Source: Pararge aegeria (Eukaryota > Arthropoda > Insecta > Lepidoptera > Nymphalidae). From it: DNA of 64,000 nucleotides. How positions within the stretch are numbered: position 1 is the stretch's first letter; the number at the start of each line of letters is the position of its first letter. Shown piece after piece: positions 8,506 to 22,592 of the stretch. The DNA lies in the NCBI RefSeq assembly GCF_905163445.1, contig NW_024396996.1:62001-126000 (forward strand). The letters run 5' to 3'. Below the pieces are notes generated by a model. The model did no database searches. It worked only from the letters and a program-made list of their open reading frames with translations, and was not told where the DNA came from. A program made the position numbers and the translations under genes.

Positions 8506-9908
8506 CACTTACACATTAGGCCCGTCGCGCCGCGCCACTACTATATGGGGCGAAGGTGCGAAGTCGACGGCGACGACAAAGTACCGAGTCTAAGGAGACT
8601 GATGGCGGCGCCACACAGTGGCGTTATGTCTCTATAAAAGTGGTGGTCTTTTATTATGTTATTTATTAATGGTATTATTTTAATATCATATCAATATTGT
8701 ACCCCGCACAGGGGGGAGGTACGGGTAGGTAGTGACGAAAAATAACGATACGGGACTCTTACGAGGTCTCGCAATCGGAATGAGTACACTTTAAATATTT
8801 TAACGAGGTAAAATTAAAGGGCATTGAGGGTCTGGTGCCAGTGGTGGTTGATTAGATCCACACACTATACTTTTTATAATTATGTGGCGTTATGTCTCTA
8901 TAAAAGTGGTGGTCTTTTATTATGTTATTTATTAATGGTATTTTTTTAATATCATATCAATATTGTACCCCGCACGGGGGGAGGTAGGGGGGGGTAGGTA
9001 GTGACGAAAAATAACGATACGGGACTCTTACGAGGTCTCGTAATCGGAATGAGTTTCTGCGACTACCATTGTCTGTCGCGGGTAACGGGGAATCAGGGTT
9101 CGATTCCGGTGAGGGAGCCTGAGAAACTGCTACCACATCCAAGGAAGGCAGCAGGCGCGCCAATTACCCACTCCCTGCACGGGGGGGGAGGTACGGGTAG
9201 GTAGTGACGAAAAATAACGATACGGGACTCTTACGAGGTCCCGTCATCGAATAATCAATACACGAACTGCCCACACACTTGTAAATATAGACGCGCAAGA
9301 TCGTTACACGAACCGCTTACCATTATAGTAAACTACTATGCAAACACACATAACATATACGCAATAAGAGAACTTTAAATTGGAGATTTTACCCTACCAC
9401 ACCCGTCTGTCTCATTCTGAAAACTATTCAAAATAATTGCTATTTTTCATTCTCATTCAAATATAAATAATAGTAAATAATATATAATTTTTGACTGAAC
9501 TGAACCCAAGTGCCCGGCCTGTGGCCGGGCACCCCTCGTATTCATGTTCTAACCTAACCTAACCTAAATCTAGTTTTGACACCTTTAGACTTTAGATTCA
9601 AGATTTAATGTGAATATATGCATTAATAAAAACTGATGAAAGCCAGATAGCTAGATCAGTGTTTAGTTAGTCGTAGTTGCCGGTGGGCTGAGGTCTAAAG
9701 GAATCCAAACTAGTTTTAAAAGGTTTGGATAGTTTAGGTTAGGTTAGAACATGAATAAGACGGGTGCCCGGCCGCAGGCCGGTCACTTAGGTTCAGTTCC
9801 GTTTAAAAAAAAAAAAACAAAAAACAAAACGTACCAATACAAAGTACTCTTATTCATATTAGAAGATATTGTAAAATAACAATTAATTTAATTTTTTTTT
9901 TTTTTTTT
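8506..9908 (+). repeat. Monomer 4 (short form)
   Basis: 1403 bp; c1 at 8705-8841 (carries the AAAATTAAAGG variant), c2 at 8998-9249 with a private GCGCGCCAAT. 41-bp deletion and GGATAGTTTAGG present. Confidence 0.93.
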
Positions 9909-11313
9909 CACTTACACATTAGGCCCGTCGCGCCGCGCCACTACTATATGGGGCGAAGGTGCGAAGTCGACGGCGACGACAAAGTACCGAGTCTAAGGAG
10001 ACTGATGGCGGCGCCACACAGTGGCGTTATGTCTCTATAAAAGTGGTGGTCTTTTATTATGTTATTTATTAATGGTATTATTTTAATATCATATCAATAT
10101 TGTACCCCGCACAGGGGGGAGGTACGGGTAGGTAGTGACGAAAAATAACGATACGGGACTCTTACGAGGTCTCGCAATCGGAATGAGTACACTTTAAATA
10201 TTTTAACGAGGTAAAATTTAAGGGCATTGAGGGTCTGGTGCCAGTGGTGGTTGATTAGATCCACACACTATACTTTTTATAATTATGTGGCGTTATGTCT
10301 CTATAAAAGTGGTGGTCTTTTATTATGTTATTTATTAATGGTATTTTTTTAATATCATATCAATATTGTACCCCGCACGGGGGGAGGTAGGGGGGGGGTA
10401 GGTAGTGACGAAAAATAACGATACGGGACTCTTACGAGGTCTCGTAATCGGAATGAGTTTCTGCGACTACCATTGTCTGTCGCGGGTAACGGGGAATCAG
10501 GGTTCGATTCCGGTGAGGGAGCCTGAGAAACTGCTACCACATCCAAGGAAGGCAGCAGGCGCGCAAATTACCCACTCCCTGCACGGGGGGGGAGGTACGG
10601 GTAGGTAGTGACGAAAAATAACGATACGGGACTCTTACGAGGTCCCGTCATCGAATAATCAATACACGAACTGCCCACACACTTGTAAATATAGACGCGC
10701 AAGATCGTTACACGAACCGCTTACCATTATAGTAAACTACTATGCAAACACACATAACATATACGCAATAAGAGAACTTTAAATTGGAGATTTTACCCTA
10801 CCACACCCGTCTGTCTCATTCTGAAAACTATTCAAAATAATTGCTATTTTTCATTCTCATTCAAATATAAATAATAGTAAATAATATATAATTTTTGACT
10901 GAACTGAACCCAAGTGCCCGGCCTGTGGCCGGGCACCCCTCGTATTCATGTTCTAACCTAACCTAACCTAAATCTAGTTTTGACACCTTTAGACTTTAGA
11001 TTCAAGATTTAATGTGAATATATGCATTAATAAAAACTGATGAAAGCCAGATAGCTAGATCAGTGTTTAGTTAGTCGTAGTTGCCGGTGGGCTGAGGTCT
11101 AAAGGAATCCAAACTAGTTTTAAAAGGTTTGGATAGGTTAGGTTAGGTTAGAACATGAATAAGACGGGTGCCCGGCCGCAGGCCGGTCACTTAGGTTCAG
11201 TTCCGTTTAAAAAAAAAAAAACAAAAAACAAAACGTACCAATACAAAGTACTCTTATTCATATTAGAAGATATTGTAAAATAACAATTAATTTAATTTTT
11301 TTTTTTTTTTTTT
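9909..11313 (+). repeat. Monomer 5 (short form, intact TTAGG arm)
   Basis: 1405 bp; c1 at 10108-10244, c2 at 10402-10653. Has the 41-bp deletion but keeps GGATAGGTTAGG, so the two markers are not fully linked. Confidence 0.93.
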
Positions 11314-12757
11314 CACTTACACATTAGGCCCGTCGCGCCGCGCCACTACTATATGGGGCGAAGGTGCGAAGTCGACGGCGACGACAAAGTACCGAGTCTA
11401 AGGAGACTGATGGCGGCGCCACACAGTGGCGTTATGTCTCTATAAAAGTGGTGGTCTTTTATTATGTTATTTATTAATGGTATTATTTTAATATCATATC
11501 AATATTGTACCCCGCACAGGGGGGAGGTACGGGTAGGTAGTGACGAAAAATAACGATACGGGACTCTTACGAGGTCTCGCAATCGGAATGAGTACACTTT
11601 AAATATTTTAACGAGGTAAAATTAAAGGGCATTGAGGGTCTGGTGCCAGTGGTGGTTGATTAGATCCACACACTATACTTTTTATAATTATGTGGCGTTA
11701 TGTCTCTATAAAAGTGGTGGTCTTTTATTATGTTATTTATTAATGGTATTTTTTTAATATCATATCAATATTGTACCCCGCACGGGGGGAGGTAGGGGGG
11801 GGTAGGTAGTGACGAAAAATAACGATACGGGACTCTTACGAGGTCTCGTAATCGGAATGAGTTTCTGCGACTACCATTGTCTGTCGCGGGTAACGGGGAA
11901 TCAGGGTTCGATTCCGGTGAGGGAGCCTGAGAAACTGCTACCACATCCAAGGAAGGCAGCAGGCGCGCAAATTACCCACTCCCTGCACGGGGGGGGAGGT
12001 ACGGGTAGGTAGTGACGAAAAATAACGATACGGGACTCTTACGAGGTCCCGTCATCGAATAATCAATACACGAACTGCCCACACACTTGTAAATATAGAC
12101 GCGCAAGATCGTTACACGAACCGCTTACCATTATAGTAAACTACTATGCAAACACACATAACATATACGCAATAAGAGAACTTTAAATTGGAGATTTTAC
12201 CCTACCACACCCGTCTGTCTCATTCTGAAAACTATTCAAAATAATTGCTATTTTTCATTCTCATTCAAATATAAATAATAGTAAATAATATATAATTTTT
12301 GACTGAACTGAACCCAAGTGCCCGGCCTGTGGCCGGGCACCCCTCGTATTCATGTTCTAACCTAACCTAACCTAAATCTAGTTTTGACACCTTTAGACTT
12401 TAGATTCAAGATTTAATGTGAATATATGCATTAATAAAAACTCATTACTATTTTAATACTAGTTATGCTGCTGTTGATGCACTGATGAAAGCCAGATAGC
12501 TAGATCAGTGTTTAGTTAGTCGTAGTTGCCGGTGGGCTGAGGTCTAAAGGAATCCAAACTAGTTTTAAAAGGTTTGGATAGGTTAGGTTAGGTTAGAACA
12601 TGAATAAGACGGGTGCCCGGCCGCAGGCCGGTCACTTAGGTTCAGTTCCGTTTAAAAAAAAAAAAACAAAAAACAAAACGTACCAATACAAAGTACTCTT
12701 ATTCATATTAGAAGATATTGTAAAATAACAATTAATTTAATTTTTTTTTTTTTTTTT
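11314..12757 (+). repeat. Monomer 6 (long form)
   Basis: 1444 bp; c1 at 11513-11649 (AAAATTAAAGG variant), c2 at 11806-12057. Confidence 0.93.
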
Positions 12758-14200
12758 CACTTACACATTAGGCCCGTCGCGCCGCGCCACTACTATATGG
12801 GGCGAAGGTGCGAAGTCGACGGCGACGACAAAGTACCGAGTCTAAGGAGACTGATGGCGGCGCCACACAGTGGCGTTATGTCTCTATAAAAGTGGTGGTC
12901 TTTTATTATGTTATTTATTAATGGTATTATTTTAATATCATATCAATATTGTACCCCGCACAGGGGGGAGGTACGGGTAGGTAGTGACGAAAAATAACGA
13001 TACGGGACTCTTACGAGGTCTCGCAATCGGAATGAGTACACTTTAAATATTTTAACGAGGTAAAATTTAAGGGCATTGAGGGTCTGGTGCCAGTGGTGGT
13101 TGATTAGATCCACACACTATACTTTTTATAATTATGTGGCGTTATGTCTCTATAAAAGTGGTGGTCTTTTATTATGTTATTTATTAATGGTATTTTTTTA
13201 ATATCATATCAATATTGTACCCCGCACGGGGGGAGGTAGGTGGGGGTAGGTAGTGACGAAAAATAACGATACGGGACTCTTACGAGGTCTCGTAATCGGA
13301 ATGAGTTTCTGCGACTACCATTGTCTGTCGCGGGTAACGGGGAATCAGGGTTCGATTCCGGTGAGGGAGCCTGAGAAACTGCTACCACATCCAAGGAAGG
13401 CAGCAGGCGCGCAAATTACCCACTCCCTGCACGGGGGGGGAGGTACGGGTAGGTAGTGACGAAAAATAACGATACGGGACTCTTACGAGGGCCCGTCATC
13501 GAATAATCAATACACGAACTGCCCACACACTTGTAAATATAGACGCGCAAGATCGTTACACGAACCGCTTACCATTATAGTAAACTACTATGCAAACACA
13601 CATAACATATACGCAATAAGAGAACTTTAAATTGGAGATTTTACCCTACCACACCCGTCTGTCTCATTCTGAAAACTATTCAAAATAATTGCTATTTTTC
13701 ATTCTCATTCAAATATAAATAATAGTAAATAATATATAATTTTTGACTGAACTGAACCCAAGTGCCCGGCCTGTGGCCGGGCACCCCTCGTATTCATGTT
13801 CTAACCTAACCTAACCTAAATCTAGTTTTGACACCTTTAGACTTTAGATTCAAGATTTAATGTGAATATATGCATTAATAAAAACTCATTACTATTTTAA
13901 TACTAGTTATGCTGCTGTTGATGCACTGATGAAAGCCAGATAGCTAGATCAGTGTTTAGTTAGTCGTAGTTGCCGGTGGGCTGAGGTCTAAAGGAATCCA
14001 AACTAGTTTTAAAAGGTTTGGATAGGTTAGGTTAGGTTAGAACATGAATAAGACGGGTGCCCGGCCGCAGGCCGGTCACTTAGGTTCAGTTCCGTTTAAA
14101 AAAAAAAAAACAAAAAACAAAACGTACCAATACAAAGTACTCTTATTCATATTAGAAGATATTGTAAAATAACAATTAATTTAATTTTTTTTTTTTTTTT
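12758..14200 (+). repeat. Monomer 7 (long form)
   Basis: 1443 bp; c1 at 12957-13093, c2 at 13250-13501. A private T interrupts the c2 G-run, and the c2 end reads GAGGGCCCGTC rather than GAGGTCCCGTC. Confidence 0.93.
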
Positions 14201-15869
14201 CACTTACACATTAGGCCCGTCGCGCCGCGCCACTACTATATGGGGCGAAGGTGCGAAGTCGACGGCGACGAGAAAGTACCGAGTCTAAGGAGACTGATGG
14301 CGGCGCCACACAGTGGCGTTATGTCTCTATAAAAGTGGTGGTCTTTTATTATGTTATTTATTAATGGTATTATTTTAATATCATATCAATATTGTACCCC
14401 GCACAGGGGGGAGGTACGGGTAGGTAGTGACGAAAAATAACGATACGGGACTCTTACGAGGTCTCGCAATCGGAATGAGTACACTTTAAATATTTTAACG
14501 AGGTAAAATTTAAGGGCATTGAGGGTCTGGTGCCAGTGGTGGTTGATTAGATCCACACACTATACTTTTTATAATTATGTGGCGTTATGTCTCTATAAAA
14601 GTGGTGGTCTTTTATTATGTTATTTATTAATGGTATTATTTTAATATCATATCAATATTGTACCCCGCACAGGGGGGAGGTACGGGTAGGTAGTGACGAA
14701 AAATAACGATACGGGACTCTTACGAGGTCTCGCAATCGGAATGAGTACACTTTAAATATTTTAACGAGGTAAAATTAAAGGGCATTGAGGGTCTGGTGCC
14801 AGTGGTGGTTGATTAGATCCACACACTATACTTTTTATAATTATGTGGCGTTATGTCTCTATAAAAGTGGTGGTCTTTTATTATGTTATTTATTAATGGT
14901 ATTTTTTTAATATCATATCAATATTGTACCCCGCACGGGGGGAGGGAGGGGGGGGGAGGTAGTGACGAAAAATAACGATACGGGACTCTTACGAGGTCTC
15001 GTAATCGGAATGAGTTTCTGCGACTACCATTGTCTGTCGCGGGTAACGGGGAATCAGGGTTCGATTCCGGTGAGGGAGCCTGAGAAACTGCTACCACATC
15101 CAAGGAAGGCAGCAGGCGCGCAAATTACCCACTCCCTGCACGGGGGGGGAGGTACGGGTAGGTAGTGACGAAAAATAACGATACGGGACTCTTACGAGGT
15201 CCCGTCATCGAATAATCAATACACGAACTGCCCACACACTTGTAAATATAGACGCGCAAGATCGTTACACGAACCGCTTACCATTATAGTAAACTACTAT
15301 GCAAACACACATAACATATACGCAATAAGAGAACTTTAAATTGGAGATTTTACCCTACCACACCCGTCTGTCTCATTCTGAAAACTATTCAAAATAATTG
15401 CTATTTTTCATTCTCATTCAAATATAAATAATAGTAAATAATATATAATTTTTGACTGAACTGAACCCAAGTGCCCGGCCTGTGGCCGGGCACCCCTCGT
15501 ATTCATGTTCTAACCTAACCTAACCTAAATCTAGTTTTGACACCTTTAGACTTTAGATTCAAGATTTAATGTGAATATATGCATTAATAAAAACTGATGA
15601 AAGCCAGATAGCTAGATCAGTGTTTAGTTAGTCGTAGTTGCCGGTGGGCTGAGGTCTAAAGGAATCCAAACTAGTTTTAAAAGGTTTGGATAGGTTAGGT
15701 TAGGTTAGAACATGAATAAGACGGGTGCCCGGCCGCAGGCCGGTCACTTAGGTTCAGTTCCGTTTAAAAAAAAAAAAACAAAAAACAAAACGTACCAATA
15801 CAAAGTACTCTTATTCATATTAGAAGATATTGTAAAATAACAATTAATTTAATTTTTTTTTTTTTTTTT
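14201..15869 (+). repeat. Monomer 8 (expanded: two M+c1 modules)
   Basis: 1669 bp. The 266-bp M+c1+linker module is present twice (c1 at 14400-14536 and 14666-14802), followed by c2 at 14959-15210. Lacks the 41-bp segment but keeps GGATAGGTTAGG. Shares GACGAGAAAG and its length with monomer 11, so the two are copies of one event. Confidence 0.93.
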
Positions 15870-17312
15870 CACTTACACATTAGGCCCGTCGCGCCGCGCC
15901 ACTACTATATGGGGCGAAGGTGCGAAGTCGACGGCGACGACAAAGTACCGAGTCTAAGGAGACTGATGGCGGCGCCACACAGTGGCGTTATGTCTCTATA
16001 AAAGTGGTGGTCTTTTATTATGTTATTTATTAATGGTATTATTTTAATATCATATCAATATTGTACCCCGCACAGGGGGGAGGTACGGGTAGGTAGTGAC
16101 GAAAAATAACGATACGGGACTCTTACGAGGTCTCGCAATCGGAATGAGTACACTTTAAATATTTTAACGAGGTAAAATTTAAGGGCATTGAGGGTCTGGT
16201 GCCAGTGGTGGTTGATTAGATCCACACACTATACTTTTTATAATTATGTGGCGTTATGTCTCTATAAAAGTGGTGGTCTTTTATTATGTTATTTATTAAT
16301 GGTATTTTTTTTATATCATATCAATATTGTACCCCGCACGGGGGGAGGTAGGGGGGTAGGTAGTGACGAAAAATAACGATACGGGACTCTTACGAGGTCT
16401 CGTAATCGGAATGAGTTTCTGCGACTACCATTGTCTGTCGCGGGTAACGGGGAATCAGGGTTCGATTCCGGTGAGGGAGCCTGAGAAACTGCTACCACAT
16501 CCAAGGAAGGCAGCAGGCGCGCAAATTACCCACTCCCTGCACGGGGGGGGAGGTACGGGTAGGTAGTGACGAAAAATAACGATACGGGACTCTTACGAGG
16601 TCCCGTCATCGAATAATCAATACACGAACTGCCCACACACTTGTAAATATAGACGCGCAAGATCGTTACACGAACCGCTTACCATTATAGTAAACTACTA
16701 TGCAAACACACATAACATATACGCAATAAGAGAACTTTAAATTGGAGATTTTACCCTACCACACCCGTCTGTCTCATTCTGAAAACTATTCAAAATAATT
16801 GCTATTTTTCATTCTCATTCAAATATAAATAATAGTAAATAATATATAATTTTTGACTGAACTGAACCCAAGTGCCCGGCCTGTGGCCGGGCACCCCTCG
16901 TATTCATGTTCTAACCTAACCTAACCTAAATCTAGTTTTGACACCTTTAGACTTTAGATTCAAGATTTAATGTGAATATATGCATTAATAAAAACTCATT
17001 ACTATTTTAATACTAGTTATGCTGCTGTTGATGCACTGATGAAAGCCAGATAGCTAGATCAGTGTTTAGTTAGTCGTAGTTGCCGGTGGGCTGAGGTCTA
17101 AAGGAATCCAAACTAGTTTTAAAAGGTTTGGATAGGTTAGGTTAGGTTAGAACATGAATAAGACGGCTGCCCGGCCGCAGGCCGGTCACTTAGGTTCAGT
17201 TCCGTTTAAAAAAAAAAAAAACAAAAAACAAAACGTACCAATACAAAGTACTCTTATTCATATTAGAAGATATTGTAAAATAACAATTAATTTAATTTTT
17301 TTTTTTTTTTTT
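15870..17312 (+). repeat. Monomer 9 (long form, type A)
   Basis: 1443 bp; c1 at 16069-16205, c2 at 16360-16611. Carries the TTTTTTTTATATC variant of the second M module seen again in monomers 17, 19 and 22. Private GACGGCTGCC in the foldback right arm. Confidence 0.93.
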
Positions 17313-18753
17313 CACTTACACATTAGGCCCGTCGCGCCGCGCCACTACTATATGGGGCGAAGGTGCGAAGTCGACGGCGACGACAAAGTACCGAGTCTAA
17401 GGAGACTGATGGCGGCGCCACACAGTGGCGTTATGTCTCTATAAAAGTGGTGGTCTTTTATTATGTTATTTATTAATGGTATTATTTTAATATCATATCA
17501 ATATTGTACCCCGCACAGGGGGGAGGTACGGGTAGGTAGTGACGAAAAATAACGATACGGGACTCTTACGAGGTCTCGCAATCGGAATGAGTACACTTTA
17601 AATATTTTAACGAGGTAAAATTTAAGGGCATTGAGGGTCTGGTGCCAGTGGTGGTTGATTAGATCCACACACTATACTTTTTATAATTATGTGGCGTTAT
17701 GTCTCTATAAAAGTGGTGGTCTTTTATTATGTTATTTATTAATGGTATTTTTTTAATATCATATCAATATTGTACCCCGCACGGGGGGAGGTAGGGGGGT
17801 AGGTAGTGACGAAAAATAACGATACGGGACTCTTACGAGGTCTCGTAATCGGAATGAGTTTCTGCGACTACCATTGTCTGTCGCGGGTAACGGGGAATCA
17901 GGGTTCGATTCCGGTGAGGGAGCCTGAGAAACTGCTACCACATCCAAGGAAGGCAGCAGGCGCGTAAATTACCCACTCCCTGCACGGGGGGGGAGGTACG
18001 GGTAGGTAGTGACGAAAAATAACGATACGGGACTCTTACGAGGGCCCGTCATCGAATAATCAATACACGAACTGCCCACACACTTGTAAATATAGACGCG
18101 CAAGATCGTTACACGAACCGCTTACCATTATAGTAAACTACTATGCAAACACACATAACATATACGCAATAAGAGAACTTTAAATTGGAGATTTTACCCT
18201 ACCACACCCGTCTGTCTCATTCTGAAAACTATTCAAAATAATTGCTATTTTTCATTCTCATTCAAATATAAATAATAGTAAATAATATATAATTTTTGAC
18301 TGAACTGAACCCAAGTGCCCGGCCTGTGGCCGGGCACCCCTCGTATTCATGTTCTAACCTAACCTAACCTAAATCTAGTTTTGACACCTTTAGACTTTAG
18401 ATTCAAGATTTAATGTGAATATATGCATTAATAAAAACTCATTACTATTTTAATACTAGTTATGCTGCTGTTGATGCACTGATGAAAGCCAGATAGCTAG
18501 ATCAGTGTTTAGTTAGTCGTAGTTGCCGGTGGGCTGAGGTCTAAAGGAATCCAAACTAGTTTTAAAAGGTTTGGATAGGTTAGGTTAGGTTAGAACATGA
18601 ATAAGACGGGTGCCCGGCCGCAGGCCGGTCACTTAGGTTCAGTTCCGTTTAAAAAAAAAAAAACAAAAAACAAAACGTACCAATACAAAGTACTCTTATT
18701 CATATTAGAAGATATTGTAAAATAACAATTAATTTAATTTTTTTTTTTTTTTT
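17313..18753 (+). repeat. Monomer 10 (long form)
   Basis: 1441 bp; c1 at 17512-17648, c2 at 17803-18054. Carries the paired c2 variants GCGCGTAAAT and GAGGGCCCGTC also found in monomers 12, 15, 16 and 26. Confidence 0.93.
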
Positions 18754-20422
18754 CACTTACACATTAGGCCCGTCGCGCCGCGCCACTACTATATGGGGCG
18801 AAGGTGCGAAGTCGACGGCGACGAGAAAGTACCGAGTCTAAGGAGACTGATGGCGGCGCCACACAGTGGCGTTATGTCTCTATAAAAGTGGTGGTCTTTT
18901 ATTATGTTATTTATTAATGGTATTATTTTAATATCATATCAATATTGTACCCCGCACAGGGGGGAGGTACGGGTAGGTAGTGACGAAAAATAACGATACG
19001 GGACTCTTACGAGGTCTCGCAATCGGAATGAGTACACTTAAAATATTTTAACGAGGTAAAATTTAAGGGCATTGAGGGTCTGGTGCCAGTGGTGGTTGAT
19101 TAGATCCACACACTATACTTTTTATAATTATGTGGCGTTATGTCTCTATAAAAGTGGTGGTCTTTTATTATGTTATTTATTAATGGTATTATTTTAATAT
19201 CATATCAATATTGTACCCCGCACAGGGGGGAGGTACGGGTAGGTAGTGACGAAAAATAACGATACGGGACTCTTACGAGGTCTCGCAATCGGAATGAGTA
19301 CACTTTAAATATTTTAACGAGGTAAAATTAAAGGGCATTGAGGGTCTGGTGCCAGTGGTGGTTGATTAGATCCACACACTATACTTTTTATAATTATGTG
19401 GCGTTATGTCTCTATAAAAGTGGTGGTCTTTTATTATGTTATTTATTAATGGTATTTTTTTAATATCATATCAATATTGTACCCCGCACGGGGGGAGGTA
19501 GGGGGGGGTAGGTAGTGACGAAAAATAACGATACGGGACTCTTACGAGGTCTCGTAATCGGAATGAGTTTCTGCGACTACCATTGTCTGTCGCGGGTAAC
19601 GGGGAATCAGGGTTCGATTCCGGTGAGGGAGCCTGAGAAACTGCTACCACATCCAAGGAAGGCAGCAGGCGCGCAAATTACCCACTCCCTGCACGGGGGG
19701 GGAGGTACGGGTAGGTAGTGACGAAAAATAACGATACGGGACTCTTACGAGGTCCCGTCATCGAATAATCAATACACGAACTGCCCACACACTTGTAAAT
19801 ATAGACGCGCAAGATCGTTACACGAACCGCTTACCATTATAGTAAACTACTATGCAAACACACATAACATATACGCAATAAGAGAACTTTAAATTGGAGA
19901 TTTTACCCTACCACACCCGTCTGTCTCATTCTGAAAACTATTCAAAATAATTGCTATTTTTCATTCTCATTCAAATATAAATAATAGTAAATAATATATA
20001 ATTTTTGACTGAACTGAACCCAAGTGCCCGGCCTGTGGCCGGGCACCCCTCGTATTCATGTTCTAACCTAACCTAACCTAAATCTAGTTTTGACACCTTT
20101 AGACTTTAGATTCAAGATTTAATGTGAATATATGCATTAATAAAAACTGATGAAAGCCAGATAGCTAGATCAGTGTTTAGTTAGTCGTAGTTGCCGGTGG
20201 GCTGAGGTCTAAAGGAATCCAAACTAGTTTTAAAAGGTTTGGATAGGTTAGGTTAGGTTAGAACATGAATAAGACGGGTGCCCGGCCGCAGGCCGGTCAC
20301 TTAGGTTCAGTTCCGTTTAAAAAAAAAAAAACAAAAAACAAAACGTACCAATACAAAGTACTCTTATTCATATTAGAAGATATTGTAAAATAACAATTAA
20401 TTTAATTTTTTTTTTTTTTTTT
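18754..20422 (+). repeat. Monomer 11 (expanded: two M+c1 modules)
   Basis: 1669 bp, the same structure as monomer 8: c1 at 18953-19089 and 19219-19355, c2 at 19512-19763, the same GACGAGAAAG change and the same 41-bp deletion with an intact TTAGG arm. Confidence 0.93.
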
Positions 20423-22592
20423 CACTTACACATTAGGCCCGTCGCGCCGCGCCACTACTATATGGGGCGAAGGTGCGAAGTCGACGGCGACGACAAAGTA
20501 CCGAGTCTAAGGAGACTGATGGCGGCGCCACACAGTGGCGTTATGTCTCTATAAAAGTGGTGGTCTTTTATTATGTTATTTATTAATGGTATTATTTTAA
20601 TATCATATCAATATTGTACCCCGCACAGGGGGGAGGTACGGGTAGGTAGTGACGAAAAATAACGATACGGGACTCTTACGAGGTCTCGCAATCGGAATGA
20701 GTACACTTTAAATATTTTAACGAGGTAAAATTTAAGGGCATTGAGGGTCTGGTGCCAGTGGTGGTTGATTAGATCCACACACTATACTTTTTATAATTAT
20801 GTGGCGTTATGTCTCTATAAAAGTGGTGGTCTTTTATTATGTTATTTATTAATGGTATTTTTTTAATATCATATCAATATTGTACCCCGCACGGGGGGAG
20901 GTAGGGGGGGTAGGTAGTGACGAAAAATAACGATACGGGACTCTTACGAGGTCTCGTAATCGGAATGAGTTTCTGCGACTACCATTGTCTGTCGCGGGTA
21001 ACGGGGAATCAGGGTTCGATTCCGGTGAGGGAGCCTGAGAAACTGCTACCACATCCAAGGAAGGCAGCAGGCGCGTAAATTACCCACTCCCTGCACGGGG
21101 GGGGAGGTACGGGTAGGTAGTGACGAAAAATAACGATACGGGACTCTTACGAGGTCTCGTAATCGGAATGAGTTTCTGCGACTACCATTGTCTGTCGCGG
21201 GTAACGGGGAATCAGGGCTCGATTCCGGCGAGGGAGCCTGAGAAACTGCTACCACATCCAAGGAAGGCAGCAGGCGCGAAAATTACCCACTCCCTGCACG
21301 GGGGGGGAGGTACGGGTAGGTAGTGACGAAAAATAACGATACGGGACTCTTACGAGGGCCCGTCATCGAATAATCAATACACGAACTGCCCACACACTTG
21401 TAAATATAGACGCGCAAGATCGTTACACGAACCGCTTACCATTATAGTAAACTACTATGCAAACACACATAACATATACGCAATAAGAGAACTTTAAATT
21501 GGAGATTTTACCCTACCACACCCGTCTGTCTCATTCTGAAAACTATTCAAAATAATTGCTATTTTTCATTCTCATTCAAATATAAATAATAGTAAATAAT
21601 ATATAATATATAATGTGGTCTTTTATTATGTTATTTATTAATGGTATTTTTTTAATATCATATCAATATTGTACCCCGCACGGGGGGAGGGAGGGGGGGG
21701 TAGGTAGTGACGAAAAATAACGATACGGGACTCTTACGAGGTCTCGTAATCGGAATGAGTTTCTGCGACTACCATTGTCTGTCGCGGGTAACGGGGAATC
21801 AGGGTTCGATTCCGGTGAGGGAGCCTGAGAAACTGCTACCACATCCAAGGAAGGCAGCAGGCGCGCAAATTACCCACTCCCTGCACGGGGGGGGAGGTAC
21901 GGGTAGGTAGTGACGAAAAATAACGATACGGGACTCTTACGAGGGCCCGTCATCGAATAATCAATACACGAACTGCCCACACACTTGTAAATATAGACGC
22001 GCAAGATCGTTACACGAACCGCTTACCATTATAGTAAACTACTATGCAAACACACATAACATATACGCAATAAGAGAACTTTAAATTGGAGATTTTACCC
22101 TACCACACCCGTCTGTCTCATTCTGAAAACTATTCAAAATAATTGCTATTTTTCATTCTCATTCAAATATAAATAATAGTAAATAATATATAATTTTTGA
22201 CTGAACTGAACCCAAGTGCCCGGCCTGTGGCCGGGCACCCCTCGTATTCATGTTCTAACCTAACCTAACCTAAATCTAGTTTTGACACCTTTAGACTTTA
22301 GATTCAAGATTTAATGTGAATATATGCATTAATAAAAACTCATTACTATTTTAATACTAGTTATGCTGCTGTTGATGCACTGATGAAAGCCAGATAGCTA
22401 GATCAGTGTTTAGTTAGTCGTAGTTGCCGGTGGGCTGAGGTCTAAAGGAATCCAAACTAGTTTTAAAAGGTTTGGATAGGTTAGGTTAGGTTAGAACATG
22501 AATAAGACGGGTGCCCGGCCGCAGGCCGGTCACTTAGGTTCAGTTCCGTTTAAAAAAAAAAAAACAATAATTTAATTTTTTTTTTTTTTTTT
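20423..22592 (+). repeat. Monomer 12 (rearranged, composite 2170 bp)
   Basis: c1 at 20622-20758. c2 is expanded, with GTAGTGACG starts at 20914, 21117 and 21320 (exactly 203 bp apart) and an end at 21368. After the AT-rich segment the sequence jumps near 21610 (TATATAATATATAATGTGG) straight into the second M module, omitting foldback, tracts, head and c1. A further c2 follows at 21704-21955, then a normal foldback. The unit ends with the ~60-bp spacer deletion (ACAATAATTTAATT). Confidence 0.92.

Noticed and set aside
16188..16376. 62-codon frame across c1 end and module M in several units
   Set aside because: Depends on one T-run variant (TTTTTTTTATATC); no coding signal.
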